Below, in pieces: positions 23,145 through 36,137 of a stretch of 64,000 nucleotides of DNA. The stretch comes from Bifiguratus adelaidae (taxonomy: Eukaryota; Mucoromycota; Endogonomycetes; Endogonales), in the NCBI GenBank assembly GCA_002261195.1, contig MVBO01000028.1, positions 85,421-149,420 on the forward strand. Direction: 5' to 3'. The stretch's first letter is position 1; the number at the start of each line of letters is the position of its first letter. The translations under genes were made by a program, and so were the position numbers. The notes beneath the pieces are model-generated. The model was not told the origin of the DNA and did no database searches. It saw nothing but the letters and a program-made list of their open reading frames with translations.

Positions 23145-26100
23145 ATGGCAGCCAAGAAGGAGGGCTGGTTGAGCAGCCTTCTGCGGCCACGGGGAAGCTC
23201 CCTTGAGGCGAAACTCAACATTACTCATGGCTCGCGGGGAGAAATGCTCAACGCAAAGTCAGTCATCCCACTCTTGCGGAAACCCGAATCGATTGCGCAG
23301 CGTGTACGTGCACTGCAAGAGCTGACCAAGTTATATGAAAAGTATACCTTTCTACATACAATAGAGGTGTGGTTCTCAGTCAAGGACTTGCTATATGTTG
23401 GCGCACCAAGGGATGCGAGGGTTGCCGTGCTCAATTTCATGGCAACAAGCGGCGCGAATGTGGACGACAAGGATTTCAATATGCTCCTCCTGGAGTACTT
23501 CAGCACCTTACGACATTACGACGTCTGGGAGGATACAAAATACATGTACCGAGCTCTCCGCACCATTACCAAGGACGGCAAGGAGATTAGTACGCTGGGA
23601 GGCAATGTGCTCGGTCTTCTATCCCTTTGGATTAACAGGGCTATGACTCAGCTTACGCGCTGCTTGGATGCTAAAGCCAGAGAGACTCCTTCGCAAAAGG
23701 ATCTCGATACGGAGATTGACAATTCTGTTGCGCTTATTCACGATTTATTCAATCTCGTTGCGGACACGCTAAAGTTCAACTTCAACATCTTCGAGCGCGA
23801 TACGGTTGCGAGTGTAATCAAGCTTCAGCTTGACTGCTACTACATAGGCATAACGGAAGTTCAGCACGCGTGCCTCCATGTCCTGGACACCATCATAAGG
23901 TTCGGGTCTGTACCAATCGATGCTTTGCCAAAAGCGATTTCCACGTTAGCACTTGCGATTTGTCAAAACAGCCAATTCGAACCCGAGCAAACGTCAGATT
24001 CAATACAGTTTATTCGACCACGATCTATGCTCCAAATGCTGATCAAATCGCACCTCGCTAACAGCTGCCTGCGCCATCTTTGCCATGTATTGCAGTCGTC
24101 TGCATCCGGTGAGCAAATTGCTCCCCGTTGGGTCGTCGCTGGATCAATACGGTTACTGAGTGTCATGGCTGGAGAAGATCTACGAACGGATACGAGAGCT
24201 GAAGGAGGACCGCCAAGTTACCGAATTCCGTTGTACTTGTTGATCAATGTTGTCGAGCCTGTGCTTGCGAGTGATGACGTGGTAATATCCGCAGAAGTCT
24301 TTCGGCATTTACATTGGATTCTTCGGCATCGTATCTCAGAAATAACGCCGCTGCTGTGGGATGCCATGCTGAGTATGGCCGAGAAGGGTGCTTCGGTTAT
24401 CGTCTCAAAGGGTATTAGCATGAACAAGGTTGAGACAGTCAAGTCATTTGATCCTGATTGTCTGGGCATAGCGCATGCTTTAACGGGTCAAAATAGTCAG
24501 TGCGTCATCAAGAATGCGGCAACGGCTCCAGAGACTCAGGAGGATGAAGAACGTCTACAGCAGCAGTATGGCGGATTTCTGTTGAATCTCGTTAACCTTC
24601 AAAATGAGGATGCATATACTGCCACCCGCGAACGTTTCGTCACAATTTTACACAAGTTGCGATCGCAATTACCGGAGCGATTGGTCGATACATTGTTGTC
24701 GTATTATATCACTCAAGTCGACAAGCTGGCAGAAGACATCTCTGTTGGCAATGATGCCCGTAATGAGGAGGACGATACTAGTTCAGAGGAATCTCTTATC
24801 GTGCTTCGCGATATTGTCAACACGTTCTATCTACGGATCAATATCAGCAAAAAAATTCGTCTAAAAGCATTGTCTATTGTTCAATCTGTATATCAGAACA
24901 TATACGACACACCTTCGTCTGCTTTCGTTGCAGACGTGCTGGCGCCTGTTTTCAAGACACTGGAGCAAGAAGAAATTGCAGAGGTAGCGACGGCTACTAT
25001 CGACTTCCTCGTTCGCCTTCTACTCGACGATCAGTTGGCGTTACATGCACCTTTCCTTCGCATTCTATTCTCGAGTGCGAAATGTACTTGTTCACCGAGG
25101 GATGCAAAGTCCAGCAGCGTGTCTGCGTCCGCCCCATCTTCACCTACAGCACGGGCGACGATCCCTCACGCACCTTATACGCCGAATCCGGCCAATACCA
25201 AGTTGGGTAGCAGAAGTTCATCCAAATTGTGTTGTGTTTCGGAAGCTGCTGAAGGCCTTTGTCTTCTGTTCAAGAAAAACCTCGAAACCGCGAATATCTC
25301 TGTCACCCGAGATCTGATGCTACGAATGTTGGATATTGCTAAAACCCCGGCAACGCATGTCTTCGGAAGACTTGTGATCCTGAAATGCCTGCTATCGCTC
25401 CGCTGCCGTTCGGATCATAGGTTATGGTTGGAACCTGATCCGGATACCATGATACCTGCAGGTTTCGAGCGTAAAGCAATGTCCCGGCAGAATTCGGTGA
25501 GCAGCAATAGAAGTCAGCAATCCAATGGTCTCCAACGAAGTTCATCGGCACACCAAGGTGCCAGGTCTGACGCGTCTAATCAACCTAGATCGACCGTTAA
25601 GGAGCGATCCCCAAGTCAAGATACGTTAGCCACTCCTGCCGAACTGTCTCCCACTCTGGTAAGCAATGAGACAGACTCGGATTGCCCATCAACTCATCAT
25701 TCTTAACTAAGGATTCGCAAAAGGCTACAGTCACAGAACCTCGACCGAGACCTAGTCCTTTCGCCTACTCTTTCATTGAAACGGCTGGTGATGCGGAAGA
25801 TCCAATATCGGAGCGGTCGCCGCAAAGCGGCGCATTGCCTATGGAGTCCTACCTGGAGGCCGTTAGGATGATCATCGAGTCAGATACCAATTGGGAGGTG
25901 GTTTCCTTCGTTCTGTTTCGTTTGCCTGTACAACTGACGGTGAAGCATCTGTTTTGTGGAGCTACCAATGGTATCCTAGCCCTGCGTAAGGTTTCGTGCG
26001 AATTGGTGCGAACGGATCGACAATTCTTACATGTTGTCAATCTTCCCTCGAACATGAAACGAACGGAGACATCCCTTTTGATTTACAATATGCTTACGGT

Positions 26101-28459
26101 GCTCATCAGTTACAGACGCATCTTCAAGCGGCCAGAGCAAGACGATTTAGTGGCCGCTTTCGTGAATGGCGCAAGCAAGATATCGCCATCGACGCGGACG
26201 TGCGTGAATGCCATGAACATCTGTGCCTACGAAATGCCAATGTCGATCTCAAACTTTCTGCGCGAAATTCTGCTCAAGTTTAGTCAGCTGATCTCGCATA
26301 CAAGTGTCAGCGTCCATATCTTGGAATTTCTTCATACCCTTGCTCGCTTACCTGCCATACTTCGATCTCAAACGGATGAAGTGTATCGGCGCGTGTTTGC
26401 CATTGCTCTTTCCTACATACATCATAGCAATAACCAACAAGAAGCCAGTACAAGTCATCACTCTACCCCAGCGACTTCACCGAATCCATCAGCCGGGCAT
26501 CTACCACATTCAAGTACCGCAACAAACCTGCAGTCAAACCGTCCTTCGGCGGCTTTCGTACAATATGTTTTCATCACAGCATATTCCGTAATTTACGCGT
26601 GGTTTATTGCCATACCCGTGCAAGACAGACGGCGTTACATTCCTTACATTGTGCGGGAACTCCTCAATGCAAATCAAAAGTCTGGTTTGGACGAGCAATC
26701 GTTGACATGTTTGGACTTCCTCAGCCGATGCACATATGCATCGTTCAGTCTACGACCAGAAGAAAATCCAATGAGCAAAAAGCTCATGGAGAGCGAAGAA
26801 CCTGGCAAGATTGTGAGCCGTTCTTGGATTTACGGGGCTACGGTCCTGACAATTAAAACCAGGAAGAACACTGGCTGGGCGGAAATCATCATTCGACGAG
26901 CATCAGGAACGGTGTCACTATTGACGAAAGTTCAAAATCCATTGTCATTCGATTTCGACTACGATACTTTGGTTGGATTATTACTTATGCACAACAATGC
27001 TATGGATATGGAACAAGCGGCTATTGCGGTATCCGAGCATCACCATAGTGGCTCAGAGGGACAAGCACTTGGCATACAGATGAACGTAGAGTCTGAGGAT
27101 CAGATAGATTCAAGGCAACAAGGCGATTCCGGAAAGGAAACGGATGTTGGCGTTGATGAGACCACGCAGCAGAGGGAGGCCAATCTCAAACCAGGTCAAG
27201 GTCGCAGTCGCTCTCAAAGCATATCTGCCGCTCTGCTTAGCAGGTCTAAAACACTCAAAACGCAAGCATTCGAGCATTATATCTACATGACAAAAGAGAG
27301 GCAACTGGTACAGAACGGTTCAGATATCTCGGAGGAGAGTGGAAGGATCTCTGGCGGAGCTTCACCTCTACCGGAGGGCGGAAGTGCACAGCAGAAAAGC
27401 ATCTTCGATGACCTTTTGAAGACTCCTGCCTTGGATGCAGCAGACTCCCTCCGTACCACCAAGCTTCAAGTTCACCATGATCCCGGCTTTTTACGTTTGC
27501 AAATGGCCAATTACCCTGATCTCATCAATACTCAGGCACTCCCAAAGTTGCTTCCTCAGGATGCACAAACCAACCGTAGCTTGGAGATGCTTGACAAAAT
27601 ACCCGTGGTGGACTTTCACAAGATTGGAGTCATCTACGTTGGCAAGGGTCAGAAGACCGAGCAAAGCATACTTCAAAATACCTGCGGGTCTCCTGAATAC
27701 AGCTACTTCCTCAGTCAACTTGGAAGCATCATGCCATTGAAAAACTCCAAGGAGAACACAGGCGGTCTTGATACCAAATACGGCGGGGATGGAGAGTACA
27801 CCTATCAATGGCGCGATGAGATTACACACATCGTCTATCATGTCGCGACAATGATGCCAACGGACCTGGAGAACGATCCTTATTGTATCAACAAGAAGAA
27901 ACACATTGGAAACGATTTTGTTCGCATAATATATAATGAATCCGGCGAGGATTATACATTCGACACAATGCCCGGTCAATTCAATTACATCAATATTCTC
28001 ATCTCACCACATTCAGAGGAATCGACGCGATCCATTGTTCGAGACCATCAGTCTGCATTTTCAGTAGCGACAGGCACAGATCGATCCTTTTTCAAAGTGG
28101 TCATGCAAAGACGGCCCGGAATGCCGGAAATTGGGCCTGTCTCGGATTTCAAGATGGTCTCTTCGAAAACTTTACCCATTTTTGTTCGTTTTCTCGCATT
28201 GCATGCAAACGTCTTCTCTCAAGTGTTTCTAGCTAATGGCGACGGGTACAGACAAGAACATGTTTCGAATTGGAAAGGAAGATTACGAGAGATACGAGCG
28301 CTACATGCGAAGGCCATTAATCCATCCGGGACGGCCGCTAATGCTGAGAGCAGCCAAATGTGGACAGATGATGGTCGATGGATAATACCACAAGCGAAAT
28401 CTGGCAACTCAGGCAACAATGTCATAGAGCCGGCTATTGATTTCACTCGATATGTTTGA
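23145..28459 (+). CDS. TSC2: Tuberin-like Rheb GTPase-activating protein TSC2
   Basis: Two exons (23145-25658 and 25712-28459) encode about 1753 residues, close to animal tuberin. The N-terminal two thirds are helical repeats with the tuberin/RalGAP signature (RVRALQELTKLYEKY, HTIEVWFSVKDLLY). A Ser-rich linker sits around the intron, and the RapGAP-type catalytic domain is at about 27590-28300: IGVIYVGKGQKTEQSIL, DGEYTYQWRDEITHIVYHVATMMPT, KKKHIGNDFVRIIYNESG. The Asn of HIGND is the catalytic Asn-thumb position in this family. TSC2 with TSC1 (hamartin) inactivates Rheb to restrain TORC1 when nutrients are low. The intron read-through contains an in-frame TAA, so it must be removed. Confidence 0.95.
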
Positions 28460-28693
28460 CTCTAATTGTAGATGATTGCACATGTAAACTTGTATCGCAA
28501 GCATTAAATGGGGATATAGCATTCATACGTCTCACAATGAGTCTGCCAAACCTTTCAACCACCGTACTGTCACCACCTGTGCGTGAACACGTTTCAGCCC
28601 AAATATGATCTCTACTTCACGAAGCTTACCCCGCTGATCCAACCCAGAGCAAAAGCGAAAGCCGTTGTGGATCGCCCTATGCTTAACGTAAGG

Positions 28694-30273
28694 CTAGCCC
28701 TGACAACGAACGACAACGAACGACAACCTACCCTGTTGGAAACCTTCCATATAGTCTTTAGCAACCCGACACACATCTTGTGACATATTCAGGCGATGTG
28801 TCGCTTCAGCCAAAGCCATCTCGTTCAAATCCTGCCAATCCATCATTTGCTGATGTAGGCGGTGCAAATTTCTTGTCAATTGATTGGAAAGGATAGTGTG
28901 ATTGTGCTGTCTCGGTCAATATTACGCATCCATCAAGCACTGTACTTACCGTCAAATTTGTAGACGAACGGATTGCGTCAGATAGCATGCTCATCTGTCC
29001 TTGCATACTGTCCAAGTCGTTTTGATGCCTTGCAACGGCGTTCTATGATGTGTAAGACACGTGTCGCATTCTCTTTTTCATTTATTACCGCAAATTGGTC
29101 ACCGATTGCTTCTTTTGCTGCCATTGCATGCTTCCATATCTGTGTTACTATTGATAATAGCTGCTCGCTGTGCTCTTGTTGATTTGTGTTCAGCTGTTGC
29201 AGAGTTTCCTCCAACATCGATACTGATGCGTCCATATGTTGCACTTTTGCTTGATTGATCGACAGCGATTCCTATATAAAGTGTGAGTATTCTCGGATCT
29301 GCACATTCTTCTGACCTGAAGAGCGTATGCGCCGCGTTCCAATTGTCCTTGTAGCTGTTGCAAATTCGTTAGAGTATCCATCTCTTGCTGACGCCATAAA
29401 GTGATATTCATCAAATGAGCTCGCAACCCATCGTAACTACTCGCTTGGGCTTTCAAAACCTTGCTCTGCGCCTCCAACAATAAATCTGCAAGACCATTAG
29501 GCCACGTTGCCTTAACACTTCTCACCAACCTCGCTCAATAGGAAATCTGGTCGCGAAACACATGTATGCTAATGAATTGATTGTATTGGTTGTATGAGCA
29601 CCATTCATCCCACGTGCCGCGCAAATGTTAAGTACCTGTATCGCGAAAGTAACCTACAGTCCCAATCAATTGCATGGCAAAAGGTATGACTAGCTGGCAT
29701 GCTACTTACCACTGTACGACGTCCACAATTGAGGCATCTCGGCCAAGGCGCTAATTGAATGTCAGCAGGTTGGCCTAAAAGGAGAACAATGCAATTGCCT
29801 ACCCCGCACATTCTGCCTGATTGCCGTCTATGCAGGCCATAGGGATACTGAGATTACCGGTGGCAATCTCACAGAGTGTAAAGCTAATGGCAGCTATCTC
29901 CGCATTCAGTCGCGTTATCACCTGCAACTGCGAACATACTCTTGATTTTGTCATTCTCATTCATGCGTTCACGGCTGCATTTCATGCCCAATTCTGTTAC
30001 CGCCTGTTGAAAACAATCCCCGCGGCCCAAGAGCGCGTTATAAGACTCTAGGGAAAAGATTGGTTGAGCAGACGTTGAGAAGAACACAATGATGCACAAC
30101 CATACCTCTGCCACTTTGAAGGGTTGCCATTTCCTCTGGGAAGAGCTCCAAAGCACTTCTCATGCCGTCTGCAAATAGATATCCAGGTTGAGCATTCTTC
30201 AGCCATTGGTCCTACAAGTACTAGAGCATGCCTATCCGTACTTACCATAGACTGGATCCTGTTTTATGTTCAT
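28694..30273 (-). CDS. KAR5: KAR5/THT1-like nuclear fusion (karyogamy) protein
   Basis: Many short exons. From the ATG at 30273 the spliced product reads QDPVY-DGMRSALEL, GRGDCFQQAV, MKCSRERMNENDKIK-SFTLCEIAT, QAECAGALAEMPQLWTSYSGYFRDTAYMCFATRFPIER. The Cys-rich ER-luminal head of the Kar5/GEX1/Brambleberry family has this order (DCF, C..MNE..K, LCEIA, C..AL...P..WTSYSG, CF..R.PIER). A long coiled-coil region follows (QLQGQLERGAYALQ, QEHSEQLLSIVTQ, LTRNLHRLHQQMMDWQDL). Kar5 acts at the nuclear envelope in nuclear fusion after mating. No signal peptide is visible at this start, so a further 5' exon may exist. The C-terminal membrane segment is not located, and the 3' end (28.57-28.73 kb) is uncertain. 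Confidence 0.75.
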
Positions 30274-30364
30274 CCTGCAAGACAATGGCCACAGAGCCAA
30301 CAGCGCGTCAAACAAGAAGAAAGGACCCATTGTTTTCCAAATTTGTGTCGCGTCTCTCTCCCTT

Positions 30365-33026
30365 ATGGCGAATCAGCGTTCGTCCTCAAATCCCTCTGAA
30401 GCCTCTACTATGGTGGATAGACTGGTTCTGGACTACTTACAGAACCGAGGATATCCAGGATCGAGTGGCACGGTGGTGAATGGACTTCCTGTGCGGTCCA
30501 TTCAAGAACTCGTGCAACAAGTGATTGCGCAGAATGGCCAGTTCGATGGTCTTCAAGAACAACTGATTCGAGCGCAGAGCGCGTTGCCTTCTGTCTATGA
30601 GCAAAGTTATCGGAGCTTGAGGCAATGGATGGAGAACTCTCTTGACTGGTACAAGGTAATGCTAGGCGATCTCCAGCTCCATGCCATGCCGAGATATTGA
30701 CAGGGAATGTTCTGTAGCCTGAGCTTATGACGGTGTTGTATCCTGTCTTTGTACATACGTATCTGGAGCTGGTATCCAAGGGTTTACCAGAATATGGTAG
30801 GCTGCGCAACTATATCCGTAACCAGCTTTAGTATACTAATGCGTGTCTTCATGTAGCCCAAAGCTTTATAGACACATACAAGAGCGATCACTTGGAACAT
30901 CACTCCGAGGATATTGAAAAGCTGAGCACAATCACGGACCCAAGACACGTGGAAGAGAACGAACTTGCACAAATGTTTCGAAACAACAAGTACAATCTCC
31001 CAATGGCGTCAGTGCCTTTTGAGCTTTTGCTCAACTACTTGCAAGACAACAAGTTTATAACGCTTTTGCAAATCTTTAACCAGTATATTAATATTCAAGG
31101 TACGATACAGAATCCTCGGCGGGATGCGTTGTCCTGACATGATTCTGTTCAGTTGTACAAAATCAGTCGCGTCGATCGGGTGTTGATGGTCAACAAAACG
31201 AAGTCATCGGCATAACAGGGCATACGGCCGACCAAATTGATCAATTCAATAGGCAAAATGTGCAATTAGGTCGGCTACGGCAGGACGCATCGTTCACGGC
31301 CGAAGTGGAGCAAATGTTGAAGGATGAGGATTCCAAGCCGGGTGCAGATGATGCAGGCCAGGTAAGCAGGTAGAGCGCGTGGAAGGTGACAACGAAACTC
31401 AGTTGCTCTTCAAAGGAATCGCTCACGGAACTTTATAAAAAGATAAAACGAGAAAGTGAACAAGACAGTCCCTCAGTTGGTGATGTACCTTTACCACCAC
31501 AGTGAGTTTAGTACCCTCGAACGATGACATTTATCGATTTACGCTTCACGTAGTCGCGGCACAAACGTACAAGCCGAAGTAGATGTACTTAACGATGTAC
31601 GGAAGCGGGTCGCTTTGGGTTCAGCATCACTCCCGTCTATATGCTGCTACACTTTCCACAACACCTACGATAGGTGAGTAGTGTGTAATAGGAGCGCGCT
31701 ATGCCAACCGTTGATTTCGACTTTCCAGCTTGAATTGCTTATCATTTTCGCACGATACCACCATGATAGCCGGCGGATTCGATGAATCATACATACGGAT
31801 ATGGAGCCTTAACGGAGAGCGCTTGAGGGGCTTGCGAGGGAACATCAATCCTGCTCATGTCAATGACTGTAAGTGGTGGCCCTTGAGAGCAGAGTATCAT
31901 GCGTCAACTCTCTAATCACAATGCGTCAGTGGATGATTTGAAGAGACAAAGGGAGAGGCACGGAAGCCTGGTGAAGCAGCTGGTGGGACATTCGGGCCCT
32001 GTTTATGGCGTCACTTTCAGTCACGACAACAAATACATCCTATCGTGTTCAGAAGATCGCACAGGTTTGTTGACTGTGATCTGCCAGGGGACCTTTTAAC
32101 TGAGCGTTTTTGCAGCTCGCTTGTGGAGTACGACTACCTACAGTAATCTCGTTGTCTACAAGGGCCACAACTACCCAGTGTGGGATGTGGATTTTGGGCC
32201 CTACGGGTTCTACTTTGCGACTGCATCACATGATCGAACAGCGCGTCTTTGGAGTTGTGACAACATTCATCCTTTGCGCATTTTCGCTGGCCATCTGTCG
32301 GATGTCGAGGTAGGATTAGCCAATGAACGATCTGATGAGATGCTTACTACTGGCGCACAGTGTGTCAAATTTCACCCAAATTCAAAATATATTGTCACAG
32401 GATCAAGTGATCGAACGGCTCGCTTGTGGGATATACAGCGAGGTAGTTGTGTGCGAGTGTTCACCGGTCATACCGGTGGCATTAGCGCCGTTGCCATTTC
32501 CCCGAACGGTCGTACGATGGCTTCCGCCGGAGAAGACAAATCCATTACCCTCTGGGATCTCGGCTCCGGCAAAAAGCTCAAGAAATTCACCGGGCACACG
32601 GGGGCGATCTATACGCTTGACTTTTCTGCGGATGACAACGTTCTGGTGTCTGGCAGTGCTGATTGCACCGTACGGGTGTGGGATGTAAAACGGGATACGC
32701 CTTACGCATTGTCAGTCACGGGCGCTGGTAATGACAAGAAGTCGGGCGGAGCAGTCAACGGAACAAAAAGCAAAAAGGAAGATGGCAAGGATGTGACTCG
32801 GTCTGAGAGCGCGGCAAATTCTGAGAATGCCAGAAAGAATCAAAAGGATGTCGCGGAAAGGTAAGCGCAATGTCACCCAAATTCTGGACAGGAATTCACA
32901 TATGCATGTTATAGCCCCGACCAATTGGGCGTATTTCCGACCAAACGTACGCCAATATACAAAGTCCAATTTACCCCTCGGAACCTCTGCTTGTCCGCGG
33001 GCGCTTTCTTAGCGGAAAGTAATTAG
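30365..33026 (+). CDS. TAF5: TFIID/SAGA subunit TAF5 (WD40)
   Basis: Eleven exons: 30365-30655, 30718-30796, 30857-31099, 31153-31369, 31403-31501, 31554-31673, 31729-31868, 31930-32064, 32116-32309, 32361-32860, 32915-33026; about 709 residues. An N-terminal LisH-like segment (VLDYLQNRGYPG) is followed by the TAF5 NTD2 (LYPVFVHTYLELV, FIDTYKSDHLEHHSEDI, NKYNLPMASVPFELLLNYLQ). A six- to seven-bladed WD40 propeller then runs from SICCYTFHNTYDSLNCLSFS to LWDLGSGKKLKKFTGHTGAIYTLDF and ends TPIYKVQFTPRNLCL. The intron 32310-32360 is 51 nt, stopless and in frame, so naive translation adds 17 residues inside HLSDVE-CVKFHPNS. TAF5 is a scaffold of general transcription factor TFIID. Confidence 0.94.
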
Positions 33027-33761
33027 GCATTAAGATCTCTGCCCGTAATGTACAGATAATCTGGTAACAGAATTATGAAATGGTCAGCGATTCCCCTTCC
33101 TCAAATCCCCACACTTTTGAGCACGCGATCACCGTGACAAACCCCGGTACACTGTGAGCGATCATTTCGCGGGAAAACCGTGCTGAAAGGCAATCCTTGC
33201 ATCTAACCTCGAAACGCGTGGTCCTAACTGTCCCTGAACCGTCTCTCACAAGCAAGTCTTGGCTAAAGACTTTCTCACACGCGGGTTTTCCGCTTTCCGC
33301 TAGTAACACCCGCTGAATAAGGACATGCGCCATCCTTTCCCACACATTCCAACTTTCTCCAAGGTCATCTGCGTAACACAGGCATGGATTGGTGGTAATC
33401 GACGGAAATCAGGCTTGCTATGTCTGCCCCTGAACCCTGAAAGTGAATCCAATATCGATAGCGTCACGTCGGCGCGTCCTTTGGGCATCGGCAAGCGGAT
33501 GAACCGCTGGTGGATGGGAACACAAGTGGCTCAATGACATTATACGCATCACACAGCAATGTATTTGACGCCTAGCGGAGTACACCGAGCAAGTACATTG
33601 AGTAACTGTTTCGAGCTCCCACGCGATGGGCCATGCGTACAAGGAAAGGGATAAAAAGGAGAGCAAGTCTCTTGATCTGTTCCGTAGGCTGAGATCATCC
33701 TCAGGAGTTATCCCTCATTAACTGTGCGGTATAGTCCAGGCACCCGAGTTACTTGGTCGGT
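33027..33761. other. Intergenic region upstream of GH55
   Basis: About 735 bp after the TAF5 stop. It should hold the TAF5 3' end and the GH55 promoter; an A-rich GGATAAAAAGG element near 33648 could act as a TATA box about 110 bp before the start. No gene recognised. Confidence 0.4.
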
Positions 33762-36137
33762 ATGAAGCTTTCTCTCAAGCTATGGTCCTGTGGGATCCTG
33801 GCGTTAGCTAGTACTCTGGCTTCCGCCGCTCCAAGCAAATCCACCAAGATGGGAGCTCAATGCGGGTCCACAACCTTGACACCCTCGGTCCAAACGCCGC
33901 CCATGTGGATCCAAACCATCACGCACAATGGCGAAGCACCTTTTAATTCGAATCCTTCTGGGTATCAGGTATATCGCAATGTCAAGGATTTCGGCGCCAA
34001 AGGTGATGGTGTGACTGATGATACGGTTGCCATCAACAATGCCATCTCTTCCGGTGATCGATGTGGACAAGGCTGTGATTCCAGCACCACGCAACCTGCA
34101 ATCGTCTTCTTCCCCGCTGGTACTTATGTGGTCTCGACACCTATCGTTCAATACTACTACACGCAATTGATCGGTGACGCTCTCGCTCCTCCCACCCTCA
34201 AGGCTGCCTCCAATTTCCAAGGTATGGCCGTTATTGACAGTGACCCCTATGGTAGCGGTGGCAACTGGTACACCAACCAAAACAACTTCTTCCGTCAAGT
34301 CCGTAACTTTGTCATTGACCTCACTCAGACTCCGGCCACGTCGTCCAGCACGGGTATTCATTGGCAGGTTGCTCAGGCTACCTCGCTCAGCAACCTTGTC
34401 TTCCAAATGTCCACTGCCTCAAATACCGCTCATCAGGGTGTGTGGATGGAGAATGGCTCCGGCGGTTACATGTCTGATCTGATCTTCAACGGTGGCAAGT
34501 TTGGCATGTGGGTTGGCAATCAGCAATTCACTTCACGTAACTTGACTTTCAACGGTCCTCAAACGGCCATCTACATGAACTGGAACTGGGCTTGGACCTT
34601 CAAGTCGATCTACATCAACAATGCTCAGACAGGTATCGACATGACGGCAGGTGGCTCTACCAAACAAGGCGTTGGTTCAATTGTTCTCATTGATGCCCAC
34701 ATTTCTAACACATCTGTTGGTGTCTTGACTGGAACCTCCGCATCATCCTCTCCCAAGACTTCTGGCAGTCTGATCTTGGACAATGTGCAACTCAACAACG
34801 TCGGCACTGCTGTCAAGTCTTCCTCAGGTGGTACCATTCTCGCAGGTGGATCTACGACCATTGCATCTTGGGGTCAGGGATCCTTGTACACTGGCACGTC
34901 TGGCTCCGGCTCCTTCAACCAAGGCAATCTCCCCTATGCTCCTTCCAAGCCTGCCGCTCTGCTTGGCAGCAACGGTTTCTTTGAGCGCCCTCGTCCTCAA
35001 TATGAACACTATAATGTCAGCTCCTTCTACAATGTCAAGAGTGCTGGCGCCAAAGGTGATGGTAGCTCCGACGATACTGCCGCTATCCAAGCTGCCCTCA
35101 ACAACTATGCTGGATGCAAGATCATCTACTTCCCCGCCGGTATTTACCTTGTCACTTCCACGATTAATGTTCCTGCTGGATCCCGCATCGTCGGTGAAGC
35201 CTGGTCTACCATTATGGCTTCTGGAAACGCATGGTCCAATGCCAACAGCCCCTCACCTGTTCTCAAGATTGGAAACCATGGCGATACCGGAGTCATGGAG
35301 CTTTCCGATCTGCTCGTGTCCACACACGGCCCGCAACCTGGTGCTGTCCTCATGGAATGGAACATTGCTTCGCCTTCCGGTCAACAAGGTGCTGCCGGTA
35401 TGTGGGATGTTCACTTCCGCGTTGGTGGCGCCGCTGGTACCAACCTCGAATCCGCTCAATGCACCAAGGGATCCACGACTGCTTCTCCCTCTTGCATGGG
35501 CGCTGCTACGCACCTTCATGTCACTAAGAGCGGTTCTGCTTACTTGGAGAACGTCTGGGCTTGGACTGCCGATCACGATCTTGATACCTCCCATAACCAA
35601 CTCTCCATCTACACTGGTCGCGGTATTCTTATCGAGTCTACCAACCCTACCTGGCTTTATGGCACTGCTTCCGAGCACAATGTCCTTTACCAATACCAAG
35701 TCTCGCACGCAGCTAATGTCTTTATGGGTATGATCCAAACCGAGACTCCCTACTACCAATCCGCACCAGCTGCCCCCACTCCTTTCTCTCCCATCTCCAA
35801 CTTGAGCGATCCCACGTTCAGTAACTGCCCTGCTGGTTCCACGACCTGCGGCATGGCTTGGGGTCTTCGTATCATCAACTCCCAGCAAGTGTACGTCTAC
35901 GGCGCCGGACTCTACAACTTCTTCAACAACTACTCTCAAACCTGTCTCAACACTGAGAACTGTCAAGACGCAATGGTGGATCTGGAGAACACCAACAAGC
36001 ATGTGTACATTTACAATCTCAACACCAAGGCTGCCACCAACATGATTTGGAGCTCAACGAAAGGCGCTTTGGCCAAGCAAGCCGATAATACCAATAACTT
36101 CTGTCAGACTGTCAACGCCTTCTTGGCAGAGCATTAA
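33762..36137 (+). CDS. Secreted glycoside hydrolase family 55 exo-beta-1,3-glucanase
   Basis: Intronless frame from the ATG at 33762 (the in-frame sequence three codons further up has no ATG) to TAA 36137, about 791 residues. A Sec signal peptide (KLWSCGILALASTLASA) precedes cleavage near ASA-AP. Two tandem right-handed beta-helix modules each open with the family motif: VKDFGAKGDGVTDDTVAINNA (about residue 80) and VKSAGAKGDGSSDDTAAIQAA (about residue 430), with IVFFPAGTYVVSTPI and IIYFPAGIYLVTSTI strands. GH55 enzymes release glucose or gentiobiose from beta-1,3-glucan in cell-wall turnover or mycoparasitism. Codon use is markedly C-ending and the gene lacks introns, unlike its neighbours, which suggests high expression or a different history. 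Confidence 0.92.
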   Translation: MKLSLKLWSCGILALASTLASAAPSKSTKMGAQCGSTTLTPSVQTPPMWIQTITHNGEAPFNSNPSGYQVYRNVKDFGAKGDGVTDDTVAINNAISSGDRCGQGCDSSTTQPAIVFFPAGTYVVSTPIVQYYYTQLIGDALAPPTLKAASNFQGMAVIDSDPYGSGGNWYTNQNNFFRQVRNFVIDLTQTPATSSSTGIHWQVAQATSLSNLVFQMSTASNTAHQGVWMENGSGGYMSDLIFNGGKFGMWVGNQQFTSRNLTFNGPQTAIYMNWNWAWTFKSIYINNAQTGIDMTAGGSTKQGVGSIVLIDAHISNTSVGVLTGTSASSSPKTSGSLILDNVQLNNVGTAVKSSSGGTILAGGSTTIASWGQGSLYTGTSGSGSFNQGNLPYAPSKPAALLGSNGFFERPRPQYEHYNVSSFYNVKSAGAKGDGSSDDTAAIQAALNNYAGCKIIYFPAGIYLVTSTINVPAGSRIVGEAWSTIMASGNAWSNANSPSPVLKIGNHGDTGVMELSDLLVSTHGPQPGAVLMEWNIASPSGQQGAAGMWDVHFRVGGAAGTNLESAQCTKGSTTASPSCMGAATHLHVTKSGSAYLENVWAWTADHDLDTSHNQLSIYTGRGILIESTNPTWLYGTASEHNVLYQYQVSHAANVFMGMIQTETPYYQSAPAAPTPFSPISNLSDPTFSNCPAGSTTCGMAWGLRIINSQQVYVYGAGLYNFFNNYSQTCLNTENCQDAMVDLENTNKHVYIYNLNTKAATNMIWSSTKGALAKQADNTNNFCQTVNAFLAEH

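Noticed and set aside
28690-28730. Short tandem ACGAACGACA repeat
   Set aside because: Only about three imperfect units inside a probable KAR5 intron; too short to call a functional repeat.
35253-36002. Long minus-strand frame opposite GH55 (also 33804-34406 and 34783-35733)
   Set aside because: Shadow frames produced by the strong codon bias of GH55; no domains and no start context.
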